Shown here: one piece after another, positions 43,260 through 52,063 of the stretch | How the letters are laid out: each line of letters starts with the position of its first letter | How positions within the stretch are numbered: the first letter of the stretch is position 1 | From: JAPULR01 sp963665075 | GTDB taxonomy: Bacteria; Chloroflexota; Dehalococcoidia; Lucifugimonadales; GCA-2712585 | DNA: 64,000 bases | Direction: 5' to 3' | Assembly (NCBI GenBank): GCA_963665075.1 | Contig: OY762063.1 | Location: 310,001-374,000 of the forward strand | Translations under genes and position numbers: made by a program | Notes under the pieces: generated by a model | Database searches by the model: none | What the model was told of the DNA's origin: nothing | The model's input: only the letters and a program-made list of their open reading frames with translations

Positions 43260-45014
43260 TCACCGCCGCGCCTGAGCATCGCACGCTACCCGAACCGTAA
43301 TCACCTCAATGTCGTGATACTGCCGGTGCGCCACCGACGCCGCGTAGTGCCTCAGCAGCCGCAACGCCGATTCCCGTTCAATTGCGCGCTCCAGATCCTC
43401 CGGCCCCGCCTCCGCCTCCTCGCCTCCCGCGTTCGTCAGAATCCCTATCCGGTCTTCCAGATTTTCAGCGTCGCCCGACGCGCTCACGAACTCAAGCTCC
43501 GCCATCCCACCCTGCCGGCTTGCCGTTACCAACAGACGACGCCCGTCGCCGTCCGCCCGCTCCTCCGGCCCCACCATGATTATCAGCGTCTCCTCCGCCA
43601 CCGACCGCAGACGATTCGTCGCCTCTTCCCCCCAACCCTGCTCCTTGGAGATACCCTCCAGAAACTCGTTCACCTCCGGCAGCGACTCCATACTGACCTC
43701 CGTCCGCAGCCGCCATTGCCTTCTCTTTCTGAATTCGGCGAACGCCGCCAGCAGAATCAGCGTCACCCCTCCCGACGCCACCGCCTTCTCCAACAGCCCT
43801 TCCCACAACTGCCCTATCGGAAGATCCACCAGCCCCGTTTGCATCCCCGTCCCCACGAGCAGCCCCGCCCCGATAGCCATGCTTGTCCCGTAATCCGGCC
43901 CGTCCTGCACGATAATCTTCATCCCCTCAATCAACAGCGGACTCAGCATCGCCACCAGGAAAATAGCCGTCACCGGCCCCGGAATCCCTATCAGCAGGCT
44001 CCACGACTTGGGGAAGAACGCCGCCGCAATCAGAAACGCGCCCGTGACCACTCCCACCACTCGCGAAGCGCATCCCGTCTGCTGCGCGAAAAGATTCCCC
44101 CTCGGACTGGTGGCGACAGGCATCGCAGAGGCAAGCCCGGCCAGCAGATTCCCTACCCCCGTGCATACCGACAGCCCCTGCACCCTCCGGTAGTCCATCG
44201 CCCGCGGCTTCCGCCATGACAACCTCTGCATCGAAAGCGCGATAGAAGTTCCTTGCAGCAGCGAAATCAGCGCCAGGAACAGAAACGCAGGCAGCAGCGA
44301 CCAGAACGCCACCCCGAAGCTGAGGGACAATCCGGGCCATCCATCCAAAGGAAGCCCCGCCACGGCGGCCTCCCGCGACGGCCCGAAGTCGAAAATTCCA
44401 AAAGCCGCCCCCGCCGCCGCTCCCGCCGCTATCCCTATCAGCGCCGACCAGACCCGCCACGCCCCCGAACCCCGCATCAGCAGCCCCACCGTCAGCGCGA
44501 AAGTAACCAGAACACACACCGGCCCCGCCGCCGCCGGCGCCCCCTCCGGCACGTCGCTCAAGGCCCTGAACACCACCGGCACAATCGTTATTATCAGCAA
44601 TATCAGAATCGCGCCGCTTATCGCCGGCGTCACCAGACGCCTCAACTGCGCCAGCCGCATCGACACCAGAATCTGGAATATCCCCGTCGCCAGTATCAGC
44701 GAGGCCAGCGTCGAAGCTCCCCCCTCTTGCAGCGCGATTATGCAGAAGGGAATCGCCGTCGGAGAGGGATACGTTATGACGAGCATCCCCGACCCGACCG
44801 GCCCGTTCCGGAACGCCTGCAATATGGTCGCCGCGCCGTTTACCGCCAGCATCGCGAACACCACCCATGCGACCTCCTGGGCCGACCCGCCCACGGCGTT
44901 CATCAGCACAATCGGAAAGAGCGCGATGGGCGCGACCACCAGCAGCGCCGACTGAGCCCCCAGCCCCAGCGACGTCAGTAGCGGCGGCCTCTCCTCCGGT
45001 TCATACCGCGCCAT
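43260..45014 (-). CDS. NCS2-type xanthine/uracil permease with a C-terminal RsbW-like domain
   Basis: 584 residues from the ATG at 45014 (GGGGAG upstream; TTG 45026 is an alternative). Residues about 15-430 hold 12 to 14 membrane helices of the nucleobase permease type, with TYPSPTAIPF near 85, QGLSVCTGVGNLLAGLASAMPVATSP near 290, and GIPGPVTAIFLVAMLSPL. Residues about 445-584 are soluble: WGEEATNRLRSVAEETLIIMVG resembles the N-box helix of anti-sigma-factor-type ATPases, but the usual Asn is absent and no DxGxG is seen, so it may not bind ATP. The fusion is unusual; the substrate is unproven. Confidence 0.82.
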   Translation of the reverse strand: MARYEPEERPPLLTSLGLGAQSALLVVAPIALFPIVLMNAVGGSAQEVAWVVFAMLAVNGAATILQAFRNGPVGSGMLVITYPSPTAIPFCIIALQEGGASTLASLILATGIFQILVSMRLAQLRRLVTPAISGAILILLIITIVPVVFRALSDVPEGAPAAAGPVCVLVTFALTVGLLMRGSGAWRVWSALIGIAAGAAAGAAFGIFDFGPSREAAVAGLPLDGWPGLSLSFGVAFWSLLPAFLFLALISLLQGTSIALSMQRLSWRKPRAMDYRRVQGLSVCTGVGNLLAGLASAMPVATSPRGNLFAQQTGCASRVVGVVTGAFLIAAAFFPKSWSLLIGIPGPVTAIFLVAMLSPLLIEGMKIIVQDGPDYGTSMAIGAGLLVGTGMQTGLVDLPIGQLWEGLLEKAVASGGVTLILLAAFAEFRKRRQWRLRTEVSMESLPEVNEFLEGISKEQGWGEEATNRLRSVAEETLIIMVGPEERADGDGRRLLVTASRQGGMAELEFVSASGDAENLEDRIGILTNAGGEEAEAGPEDLERAIERESALRLLRHYAASVAHRQYHDIEVITVRVACDAQARR

Positions 45015-45026
45015 CAACTCCCCCAA

Positions 45027-45633
45027 TCAGGAAATCCCCCCGCCAACCCCCTCGCCATCCCCCGTCCCCCACCCAACCGGCAGCCTATCCCCCCGCTCAC
45101 CCAGAGCTTGTCGAAGGGTCTAGCGCCCACACTCCAACCATAGGGCCGCCCCCTCAACGTCCGCTTTGGCGATGGTGGTCATGGGGATACGTATCCTTCA
45201 TCGATTCCCACGTTGTACATCATGCATTTACTACAAGCATTATTGCATATCATGAAGTTCATTATGTGATATGCAAAGCTCATTGTCTTCAATTGATGAT
45301 ACACAACCTGCTAGCTGCCCTCCGCCACGCTGAGGAGTTTGACGAACGCTAAGAGGGCCGGACGCCCCTACAGCCTCAACCACCCTCCGTCATTCCCGCC
45401 CCCCTTTTCGTCGTTCCCGCCCCCCTTTTCGTCATTCCCGCCCCCCTTTTCGTCATTCCCGTGAAAACGGGAATCCATCTCCTCCCTTTCTCTCTGACGG
45501 GGAAAGGCCGGAGCCTGCCCCGTACCTGATACGGGGATGTGGGCGCCTCCGCTCCTCCTTCACCCCCGCTCAACCCCGCCAAACCCCTAATCGACTCTTC
45601 CATACCCATTTCAACACCTCCGGTATGAATTCA
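45027..45633. repeat. Intergenic region: family B, an AT-rich core, and a phased family A series
   Basis: Family B is at about 45094-45126. Bases 45180-45320 are AT-rich, unlike the rest of the window, with CATCATGCATT and GATATGCAAAG segments and no gene I can support. Family A left arms start at 45388, 45409 and 45430 and lead into a complete hairpin at 45451 (ATTCCCGTGAAAACGGGAAT), steps of exactly 21 bases. A degraded family C-like element follows near 45490. Confidence 0.7.
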
Positions 45634-47493
45634 TCAAGTTCGCTCGACAGAAAGCTCCAGCAGTGTCTCCGACAACCAATCCGTTCCGCTATCCTTCCAG
45701 ACCACCACCGTGTAGACGCCAGGCTTAGCGACAAGAGACCCCAGCGAAGCGATTTCCTGAAAGGAATCGTCACCTTCCTCCCACAGGTCGGCGACTACCT
45801 CATTGGCATCCAGGTTGTAATACCAACCGGGCGGTGGTGGTTCGAGCACATCCAGAATCGAATCACCGCAACGCGTCGTTGCCCCGCCCCCTACGCAATA
45901 GCTGTCAAGCGCGTCAATCTGAGATGGCGTCATCGAAATGGGCTGAGGGTCGTAGTAGATGGACACAATTTCAGCAATAGACACGCCATCGCGCTTCTTG
46001 GAGAGGGTCAGACTCAAAATACCGTCACTGCTTAGCGTGGGCCGAAAGTCTGCCTCCACGTCTCCACCCTCAAAATGCTGGATAAACGTGACACGCCGAT
46101 TATTGAATGCCACGCCTATATTCACCTGCCTATGACCTTCGTCAAGGATGTTATCCCGATGGCCCCAGTCGGCATGAGCGTCATCGTACATCATACCCCA
46201 CTGATGCTCCTTGACGGCCAGTTCAGGAGATGGAACGTTGCACCGAACCAGGAATGAACCGCAATTGTCACTTCTCCATTCGGCTTCCGTCCAACCCCAG
46301 GACGCCGCGTTCTCTGCTACATAAGAAGTTCCCCCAGTAGCAGAATAGACCATGTACGGCTTCCGCCCGTCCAACCACCAATGACCTTGATAGTCATGCT
46401 CAAGCATATCCTCGGCGTGCATCTGCGCTGCCGGATTGTTGCCCAGAACTACAGGCGCTACCCCATGTTTGGTTCTATCTGCATTGATGAGTCCCAGAGC
46501 ATATTCCCGCAATTCAGTTATCTCATCCTGGGACAACCGATTGGCATTAGAGCCTTGTTCCACTATCGGCATTGGTGTTGGCGACGGCGTAAGTGAGGGA
46601 GTCTGGGTTTCCATGACTGCTGTCGGATTATCGCCGGTATCGCCACGGGAATCATCGTTTATTATGAATAAGTACATTGCCACCGACAGCGCCACTAAAA
46701 TCACAAGAATTACTGCCACTAAGCCCTTTCGCCCGCCTCTTCTACTGGCAAAAGTCCGCCCAGCCGCGCAGTCGGCGCACCGCATCCCCAACGGCGTATG
46801 GGTTATGCATCGGGGACAGATGAACCGCCCGCACTTGCCGCAGGCCAACGCTGTCTGCACGTTGGGATGCTTGGCGCAGTAGTTAAGCGCCCTCCGCCCT
46901 TGTTCGCGCTGACGTCGTCTTCTGCGCTTATTCTTACTCTTTTTCCTCTTTCCTCCTTTCGCGGAACCTTGCGGCAATGAAGATTGACGCGGCTTTTTCA
47001 GAGGAGCTCCGCCCGGAAAGCGACCTATCCGACGAGGTCGCCCGTATGCCTTCCTTAAAGACTCGCAGGACTCACAATCGCAATTCGCGCCGTGAATGTC
47101 TCGCTCCGACTTGCCACTGGTTTGAGAAACGGGCGGCTTCTCTTCCTCAGGCGACTTTTCCAACCACTCAATCATTGACTCGGCGGTACGCTTTGCCTCG
47201 TCGGACGGTTCCTCCTTCCTTTCGCTGCGCCTCTTCTTAGCAGACTTTATTGGCACCTGCACCCATCCTGCTCTGAAACAACGAGTGCATCTAATCTTCC
47301 GGCCCTCCGCCCCACAACTCCAGCGACTTAGGATTTCCCCTATCCCATTGCAGGTTGGGCATAGCTCCCACCGATGACCTGTACGCAATTTTCTGCGTGG
47401 ATACGGCTTCCGACCGGATAATCTTCCTTCCGTGCAGGAAGCACACGTACACGCCGGCGGATGGTCCCCGTACCAGTTTGGCCTGCTTGACAC
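45634..47493 (-). CDS. Zinc-finger, single-span membrane protein with an extracytoplasmic CAP (SCP) domain
   Basis: 619 residues from GTG 47493. Cytoplasmic part: CTCASC (15-20), a DnaJ-like set CPTCNGIG...CTRCFRAG (45-75), CDCESC (about 138-143), a very basic stretch (KRKKSKNKRRRRRQREQGRR, about 182-201), then a B-box-like finger YCAKHPNVQTALACGKCGRFICPRCITHTPLGMRCADCA (208-248). One membrane helix at about 259-280, a Thr/Pro linker, then a CAP domain at about 325-470 with HAEDMLEHDYQGHWW, WGHRDNIL and VNIGVAF. The C-terminal 130 residues are unassigned. Orientation puts the fingers inside and CAP outside. Possible promoter at 47530-47558. Confidence 0.85.
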   Translation of the reverse strand: MSSRPNWYGDHPPACTCASCTEGRLSGRKPYPRRKLRTGHRWELCPTCNGIGEILSRWSCGAEGRKIRCTRCFRAGWVQVPIKSAKKRRSERKEEPSDEAKRTAESMIEWLEKSPEEEKPPVSQTSGKSERDIHGANCDCESCESLRKAYGRPRRIGRFPGGAPLKKPRQSSLPQGSAKGGKRKKSKNKRRRRRQREQGRRALNYCAKHPNVQTALACGKCGRFICPRCITHTPLGMRCADCAAGRTFASRRGGRKGLVAVILVILVALSVAMYLFIINDDSRGDTGDNPTAVMETQTPSLTPSPTPMPIVEQGSNANRLSQDEITELREYALGLINADRTKHGVAPVVLGNNPAAQMHAEDMLEHDYQGHWWLDGRKPYMVYSATGGTSYVAENAASWGWTEAEWRSDNCGSFLVRCNVPSPELAVKEHQWGMMYDDAHADWGHRDNILDEGHRQVNIGVAFNNRRVTFIQHFEGGDVEADFRPTLSSDGILSLTLSKKRDGVSIAEIVSIYYDPQPISMTPSQIDALDSYCVGGGATTRCGDSILDVLEPPPPGWYYNLDANEVVADLWEEGDDSFQEIASLGSLVAKPGVYTVVVWKDSGTDWLSETLLELSVERT

Positions 47494-47529
47494 TTAGCCA
47501 CGCCTCTATTCTGTCATCGCGGATAATCC

Positions 47530-47558
47530 ATTATAATCATATATATCATTTGTGCCAG
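47530..47558 (-). promoter_or_regulatory. Promoter candidate for the zinc-finger/CAP gene
   Basis: Minus strand CTGGCA (47558-47553), a 17-base AT-rich spacer, perfect TATAAT (47535-47530), 37 bases before the GTG start. Confidence 0.5.
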
Positions 47559-47646
47559 AGGGATTTAATTGACTTCCCAAAAACCCATCTGCCCCATCCA
47601 ACCCGCCGATGGCCCCGTCCGCTGCGCTGACCCTATTTCAATCCCG

Positions 47647-48690
47647 CTAGGACCAGGGCGAAAATTCCATAGATTCTTCGTCCGTTAGCAGAACGTCGCC
47701 ATTCATTTGCTCGATGTCCTCCGTCAGCCCGATATGAAAGAGGGCGTCGCCTTCGTGGGCGAGGGGCAGGTTGGTTCGCCCCAGTATCACCCCGTCCATA
47801 GGCGACCTGATATCAGTGTCGGTCTCGCCCAAGGGGTCGGAAACCACGGCAAGCACCTGACCGGACTGGATGGGCAACCCTATGCGCTTCGTAGACCTGA
47901 CCACCCCGCTGAACGGCGCCCTCACCCACCGGCTTGAACGCAGAATCATGGGAGCGCGCGAGCGGCCTGCTCCGTTTTTCGTGGGCAGCATGCCCAGGTG
48001 TTCCATGACGCCGATTACGCCCCTCACGCCGGATCGGATAGAAAAGTCATCGAAGCGGAGCGCCTCCCCTGCTTCGTAGACGATAACGGGCACGTCCACC
48101 TTGGCCGCGGCGGCGCGCAGACTTCCCTCCCTGTAGGAGGAGTTGACCACGAGAGGAACGCCGAAGGCCCGCGCCATGCTCTCGGCGGCGGGATCTTCCA
48201 GATCGACGCGAATTTGCGGGAAGTTCTCCCTGTGCACGGCGCCGGTGTGAAGGTCGATGCCGTGGGTGGAGTTTGCGAGGACGTGCTCACGGAACATGTT
48301 GGCGAGCCGGGCGGCCAGGGAGCCTCGGGCGGAGCCCGGAAAAGATCGATTGAGGTCTCGCCTGTCCGGCAAATACCGGCTGAGGTTCAGAAAGCCGGGC
48401 ACGTTCACGATGGGAACGGCTATAAGCGCGCCGTTGAGCCGCCTCAGGGGAGCAAGCTGCATGACCCGCCGGATGACTTCGACCCCGTTCAGCTCATCGC
48501 CGTGTATGGCGGCCGAGACGAACAGAACCGGCCCATCCTGCGTGCCGTTGATTACGTGCACGGGCATCGTCAATGGGACGTGTATGGACAGGTCCGCAAC
48601 GGGCAGGTCTACCTGCGTCCGAAACCCGGGCGCGACTTCCACGTCGCCGACTCTGATGATCTGAGTTGATTTGACGGCGGATTCGTTCAT
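47647..48690 (-). CDS. Succinylglutamate desuccinylase/aspartoacylase-family zinc hydrolase
   Basis: M14-type zinc amidohydrolase of 347 residues. Zinc ligands HGDE (about 63-66) and His in GIDLHTG (near 145), substrate Arg in DLNRSFPGSARG (near 115), catalytic Glu in VIVYEAGE (near 205). The C-terminal beta-rich segment RAPFSGVVRSTKRIGLPI...SPMDGVI is typical. ATG 48690 is preferred over TTG 48693. It follows a RimK-like ligase by ten bases, so it probably removes an N-acyl or glutamyl group put on by its operon partners. Confidence 0.9.
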   Translation of the reverse strand: MNESAVKSTQIIRVGDVEVAPGFRTQVDLPVADLSIHVPLTMPVHVINGTQDGPVLFVSAAIHGDELNGVEVIRRVMQLAPLRRLNGALIAVPIVNVPGFLNLSRYLPDRRDLNRSFPGSARGSLAARLANMFREHVLANSTHGIDLHTGAVHRENFPQIRVDLEDPAAESMARAFGVPLVVNSSYREGSLRAAAAKVDVPVIVYEAGEALRFDDFSIRSGVRGVIGVMEHLGMLPTKNGAGRSRAPMILRSSRWVRAPFSGVVRSTKRIGLPIQSGQVLAVVSDPLGETDTDIRSPMDGVILGRTNLPLAHEGDALFHIGLTEDIEQMNGDVLLTDEESMEFSPWS

Positions 48691-48700
48691 CAATCGACGC

Positions 48701-49600
48701 CTATCCCTGCGCTTCGGCAGACGTGGGTTTGACGTGGGTTTCCATGAACGAAATTATCTGCCCCGCTATGTCCTCCCCCGTGGCCCGCTCGATTCCTTCC
48801 AGCCCCGGCGTCGAGTTCACCTCTATCAGCACCGGCCCCCGGCTGGAGCGAAGCATATCCACCCCGGCCACGTTCAGCCCCAACGCCCTGCAGGCGCGCA
48901 CCGCCGCCCAACGCTCCTCCGGCGTGACGGCAATCTCCTCCGCCGTGCCCCCGCGATGAAGGTTGGAGCGGAACTCGCCCGGCCCGCTCTGGCGCTTCAT
49001 CGCCCCTACCACCCGGTCGCCCACGACGAAAGCCCGAATGTCGGCGCCGCCCGCCTCTTTGACGAATTCCTGGACTAGGATGTTTATCTTGGCCTCCCGG
49101 AAAGCCTCGAACGTGCTCTTTGCCGATGGCATGGTTTCCCCAAGCACGACGCCCAAGCCCTGCGTGCCTTCCACCAGCTTGATGACGACGGGCGGGCCGC
49201 CTACCATGCGGATCAAGTCCTCTGACCGTCGCGCGGAATTAGCGAAACCGGTAACCGGCAAACCAATCCCCAGGCGAGACATTATCTGAAGCGCCCACAG
49301 CTTGTCGCGGGCGCGGCCTATCGCCTCGGACTCGTTCAGCGTCCACACTCCCATCATTTCGAACTGGCGCAGCACGGCCAGCCCATAGAAGGTTATCGAC
49401 GCGCCGATGCGCGGAATCACCGCGTCGTAGTCGTCGAGGATAGCCCCCCTGTACAACAACTGAGGACTGTCGGACGTAATGTTCGCGTAGCACTGGGTGG
49501 TGTTGATTACGTCGATCCGGTGCCCGCCGGCCTCCGCGGCCTCCATCAGGCGCTTGTGGCTGTAGAGATTTCGGTTGCGCGCCAGCATTGCGATTTTCAC
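48701..49600 (-). CDS. RimK-family alpha-L-glutamate ligase (ATP-grasp)
   Basis: 299-residue ATP-grasp ligase: KLWALQIMSRLGIGLPVTGFA, then VIKLVEGTQGLGVVLGETMPSAKST (nucleotide loop near 150), FVVGDRVVGAMKRQSGPGEFRSNLHRGG (near 200), LIEVNSTPGLEGIERATG near the end (magnesium ligands Glu/Asn). The family adds glutamate to a protein tail or small molecule. GTG start at 49600 overlaps the stop of the upstream protease-like gene by four bases, and the aspartoacylase gene follows. Which molecule is glutamylated is unknown. Confidence 0.92.
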   Translation of the reverse strand: MKIAMLARNRNLYSHKRLMEAAEAGGHRIDVINTTQCYANITSDSPQLLYRGAILDDYDAVIPRIGASITFYGLAVLRQFEMMGVWTLNESEAIGRARDKLWALQIMSRLGIGLPVTGFANSARRSEDLIRMVGGPPVVIKLVEGTQGLGVVLGETMPSAKSTFEAFREAKINILVQEFVKEAGGADIRAFVVGDRVVGAMKRQSGPGEFRSNLHRGGTAEEIAVTPEERWAAVRACRALGLNVAGVDMLRSSRGPVLIEVNSTPGLEGIERATGEDIAGQIISFMETHVKPTSAEAQG

Positions 49601-50151
49601 TTCACGACACCACCATTCTCTGAACTATCAGGTTTGTTGGAGAGAGCCTTCTCCGCCCTCCTTGGATTCCTACCCGCACGATACGAAGCCCTGGGATCGA
49701 CCAGGACGCGGTTTCGCATCGCTTCCCGTCCGATGATCATCGGAAATCCCATTGCTTCGCGATTGGTTAGACTTAATTCTATCGGCCAGATGCTCGCGCC
49801 TATCTGAAGCTTGGTAATAATTATGTATCGGCGTTCGCTGCTTCCGCTCGAGTTAGTCACCAACCGCCTATCGCTGAGCGGAGCCTCGCACACCACGGAC
49901 GTTTCCTTATCCCTCTGCATAGGATGGACGCGAAAGCGTATCCATTGCTGCCCGTCTACCTTGCGAAGGCTGATATCCCATGCGTGGAGCGCGGAAGTCT
50001 TCGCGCCCGTGTCGAGCTTGGCCTTGATTGCGACGATGCCCAGGTTCGGCAAAGATACCCACTCCCGCCAGCCGAGCACTCGTTTATTGTTGTCGCCGGA
50101 ACTCACCGGACGCCTGACGCGAGACAATTGCCGCCGGTTCGCCGTTTCCAA
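49597..50151 (-). CDS. Retropepsin-like protease of the RimK-associated (ATP-dependent zinc protease/RimB) family
   Basis: 184 residues. VLGWREWVSLPNLGIVAIKAKLDTGAKTSALHA holds the single-chain aspartic protease motif DTGA, and GFPMIIGREAM is the matching C-terminal psi-loop strand, the usual pattern of small RimK-linked proteases. The reading starts at TTG 50151; in-frame GTG codons at about residues 16 and 24 are alternatives, as no clear ribosome site decides. Overlaps rimK by four bases. Likely trims or reverses the glutamyl modification. Confidence 0.85.
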   Translation of the reverse strand: METANRRQLSRVRRPVSSGDNNKRVLGWREWVSLPNLGIVAIKAKLDTGAKTSALHAWDISLRKVDGQQWIRFRVHPMQRDKETSVVCEAPLSDRRLVTNSSGSSERRYIIITKLQIGASIWPIELSLTNREAMGFPMIIGREAMRNRVLVDPRASYRAGRNPRRAEKALSNKPDSSENGGVVK

Positions 50152-50302
50152 CTGTTGAGAAAGACTGTCCTGCTCCCGATAAACGCCATAATGTTATGTT
50201 ACCTATGTCAACAAGGGGTTGGCAACATCGGCGTATGCGTTAAGTTTCAAAAACCGCCCTTGCTCGCCACGACCGACGCCTGCATTCTTCAATGGCATAA
50301 AG

Positions 50303-51949
50303 CTACCAGCCCATCGCATAGCCGTCTCTCCGAGGGTCCGCGCCGCCGCTCAAGGCGCCGCTGGCCTCATCTACCATTATGCCCTGTGCGCCTCCCACCA
50401 CCCTCGACCAGGGTTCAAGCGTCTCCACGTCATGGCCGTGGTCGGCAAGCCGGGCTAGCACTTCCGCGGAAAACCTGGACTCCATCTGCACTGTCCTGCC
50501 CACCGTGCACTTGAAGCGCGGAGCCTCTATCGCTTGCTGAACGTTCATGCCGTAGTCGAGCGCGTGCACGAGCATCTGAGCGGTAGTCTGGGCGATTCCG
50601 TAGCTGCCCGGGGTTCCGATGCTCAGGAAGAATTTGCCGTCCTTGAACACCTGAGCCGGTGTGGGCGCCCATTCCACGAGACGTCGCGGCCCGATTTTGT
50701 TGGGCACGTCTTCGCCCGGCGCCACGTCGAACCAGTTAGCCACGTTGTTGAGGAATATGCCCGTATCGCCAATGGCGATGCCGGAGCCGAAGCCTGAACC
50801 CAGACTCTGTGTGAGGGTCACTACGTTCCCGTCACTGTCGGCGACTGCCAGGTGAGTGGTGGACCCAAGCAGGGCGGGGTCCATCTTGCCGGGGAGAAGT
50901 GAATCCTTCTCTGCCTGGGGATTGTAGTTTTCTCCCTGAACCGACGACGCCCTTGCCATGTCGATACGCGCCCTCTGGTCGGCAACGTACCTGTCCGAAA
51001 GGAGTCCCTCTATTGGAATGAAGACGTGGTTTGGGTCTCCCGCGTATTGGATGCGATCCGTGATTGCGAGTTTGGTGGCCTCTATCTGCCGGTGAAGGGT
51101 GTCGGCGTCGCCGTAGGTCAATTCAGACGGAGAAAAGCTCTCAAGTATCTTCAAGGTCTCTAGCATTTGGAAACCGTCGGAATTAGGTGGGGCCGTCAAT
51201 ATCTTGCAACCCCGGTAGTCAATCCCAATCGGCTCCTCCCACCATGCGTCATACTCCGCAAGGTCTTCTTCGGTGAGAAGACCGCCCATCTGTCTGGACG
51301 CTTCGACTATTCGCTCTGCCAGTTCGCCCCTGTAGAAGACTTCTTTGCCTCCCTTCGCAACCTTCCTCAAGCTCTTGGCCAGCTGTGGCTGAAGCAGCAA
51401 TTGACCCGGCGCAGGCGTCTTCCCCCGAGGCTCCAGGATGCTCCGTGAGCCGGAGTAAGGCGACCACCGGGGCTTGGCGTCTACTATCAGGAAGTGGTTC
51501 AGATGGGTGAGTGGGAACCCTTCTTCCGCGTAATCGATGGCGGGTTGAAACAGCCGCTCCCGATCCAATCTTCCATAGGTCTCATACAAAGTCAGCCAGC
51601 CCGCCACATTGCCGGGCACGAGAACGGACAGGATGCCGCGTTCCTTATTCTCTTCCGTGAAGCGAGACGGGTCGGCAGCCGCGGGCGCCCTTCCGGTAAA
51701 ATTCAAAACCCTGGTGCGCTTCTCATTCGCGACGTAGGCGAGAAGGCAACCCACGCCGCCCATTCCCGACATGTATGGCTCAACCACGTTCAGCGCGGCG
51801 ACGGTGGCAACCGCGGCGTCAAAGGCGTTGCCGCCCTCCATGAGGGTACGTAGGCCCGCGACGGAGGCGAGCGGATGGGCGGCGGCAACCATTCCTCTTG
51901 CGCCCATTACCACGGGTCTGTGAGACTGGAATAATGTGTCCTGTTTCAT
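50303..51949 (-). CDS. ggt: Gamma-glutamyltransferase (gamma-glutamyl hydrolase) family protein
   Basis: Ntn-hydrolase that cleaves itself before a Thr and then transfers or hydrolyses gamma-glutamyl groups. 548 residues from the ATG at 51949 (GGGGAGG three bases upstream). AAAHPLASVAGLRTLMEGGNAFDAAVA and VEPYMSGMGGVGCLL at the N-terminus, catalytic Thr in LGSTTHLAVADSDGNVV (near 363), GSGFGSGI, and SIGTPGSYGIAQTTAQML near 445. No signal peptide is seen, so it is probably cytoplasmic. It lies 150 bases from the RimK operon on the same strand, an interesting pairing of glutamyl chemistry. Confidence 0.92.
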   Translation of the reverse strand: MKQDTLFQSHRPVVMGARGMVAAAHPLASVAGLRTLMEGGNAFDAAVATVAALNVVEPYMSGMGGVGCLLAYVANEKRTRVLNFTGRAPAAADPSRFTEENKERGILSVLVPGNVAGWLTLYETYGRLDRERLFQPAIDYAEEGFPLTHLNHFLIVDAKPRWSPYSGSRSILEPRGKTPAPGQLLLQPQLAKSLRKVAKGGKEVFYRGELAERIVEASRQMGGLLTEEDLAEYDAWWEEPIGIDYRGCKILTAPPNSDGFQMLETLKILESFSPSELTYGDADTLHRQIEATKLAITDRIQYAGDPNHVFIPIEGLLSDRYVADQRARIDMARASSVQGENYNPQAEKDSLLPGKMDPALLGSTTHLAVADSDGNVVTLTQSLGSGFGSGIAIGDTGIFLNNVANWFDVAPGEDVPNKIGPRRLVEWAPTPAQVFKDGKFFLSIGTPGSYGIAQTTAQMLVHALDYGMNVQQAIEAPRFKCTVGRTVQMESRFSAEVLARLADHGHDVETLEPWSRVVGGAQGIMVDEASGALSGGADPRRDGYAMGW

Positions 51950-52063
51950 TGGCCTCCCCTTGATGGTTGGTTTATTGTCCGGCAACTGGTGGTCAAGATA
52001 GTTGATAAAGACCTGCGGCGCAATGCCGCATCATATGCCGATACCCCGGTTGGAGGCTCGCGC

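Noticed and set aside
43260..45014. A sulfate permease of the SulP type with a STAS domain
   Set aside because: The membrane motifs fit NCS2 nucleobase permeases, and the C-terminal domain has an RsbW-like helix, not a STAS fold pattern.
45180..45320. A gene or small RNA in the AT-rich stretch
   Set aside because: No open reading with a ribosome site, no clear stem plus T-run; only the composition is unusual.
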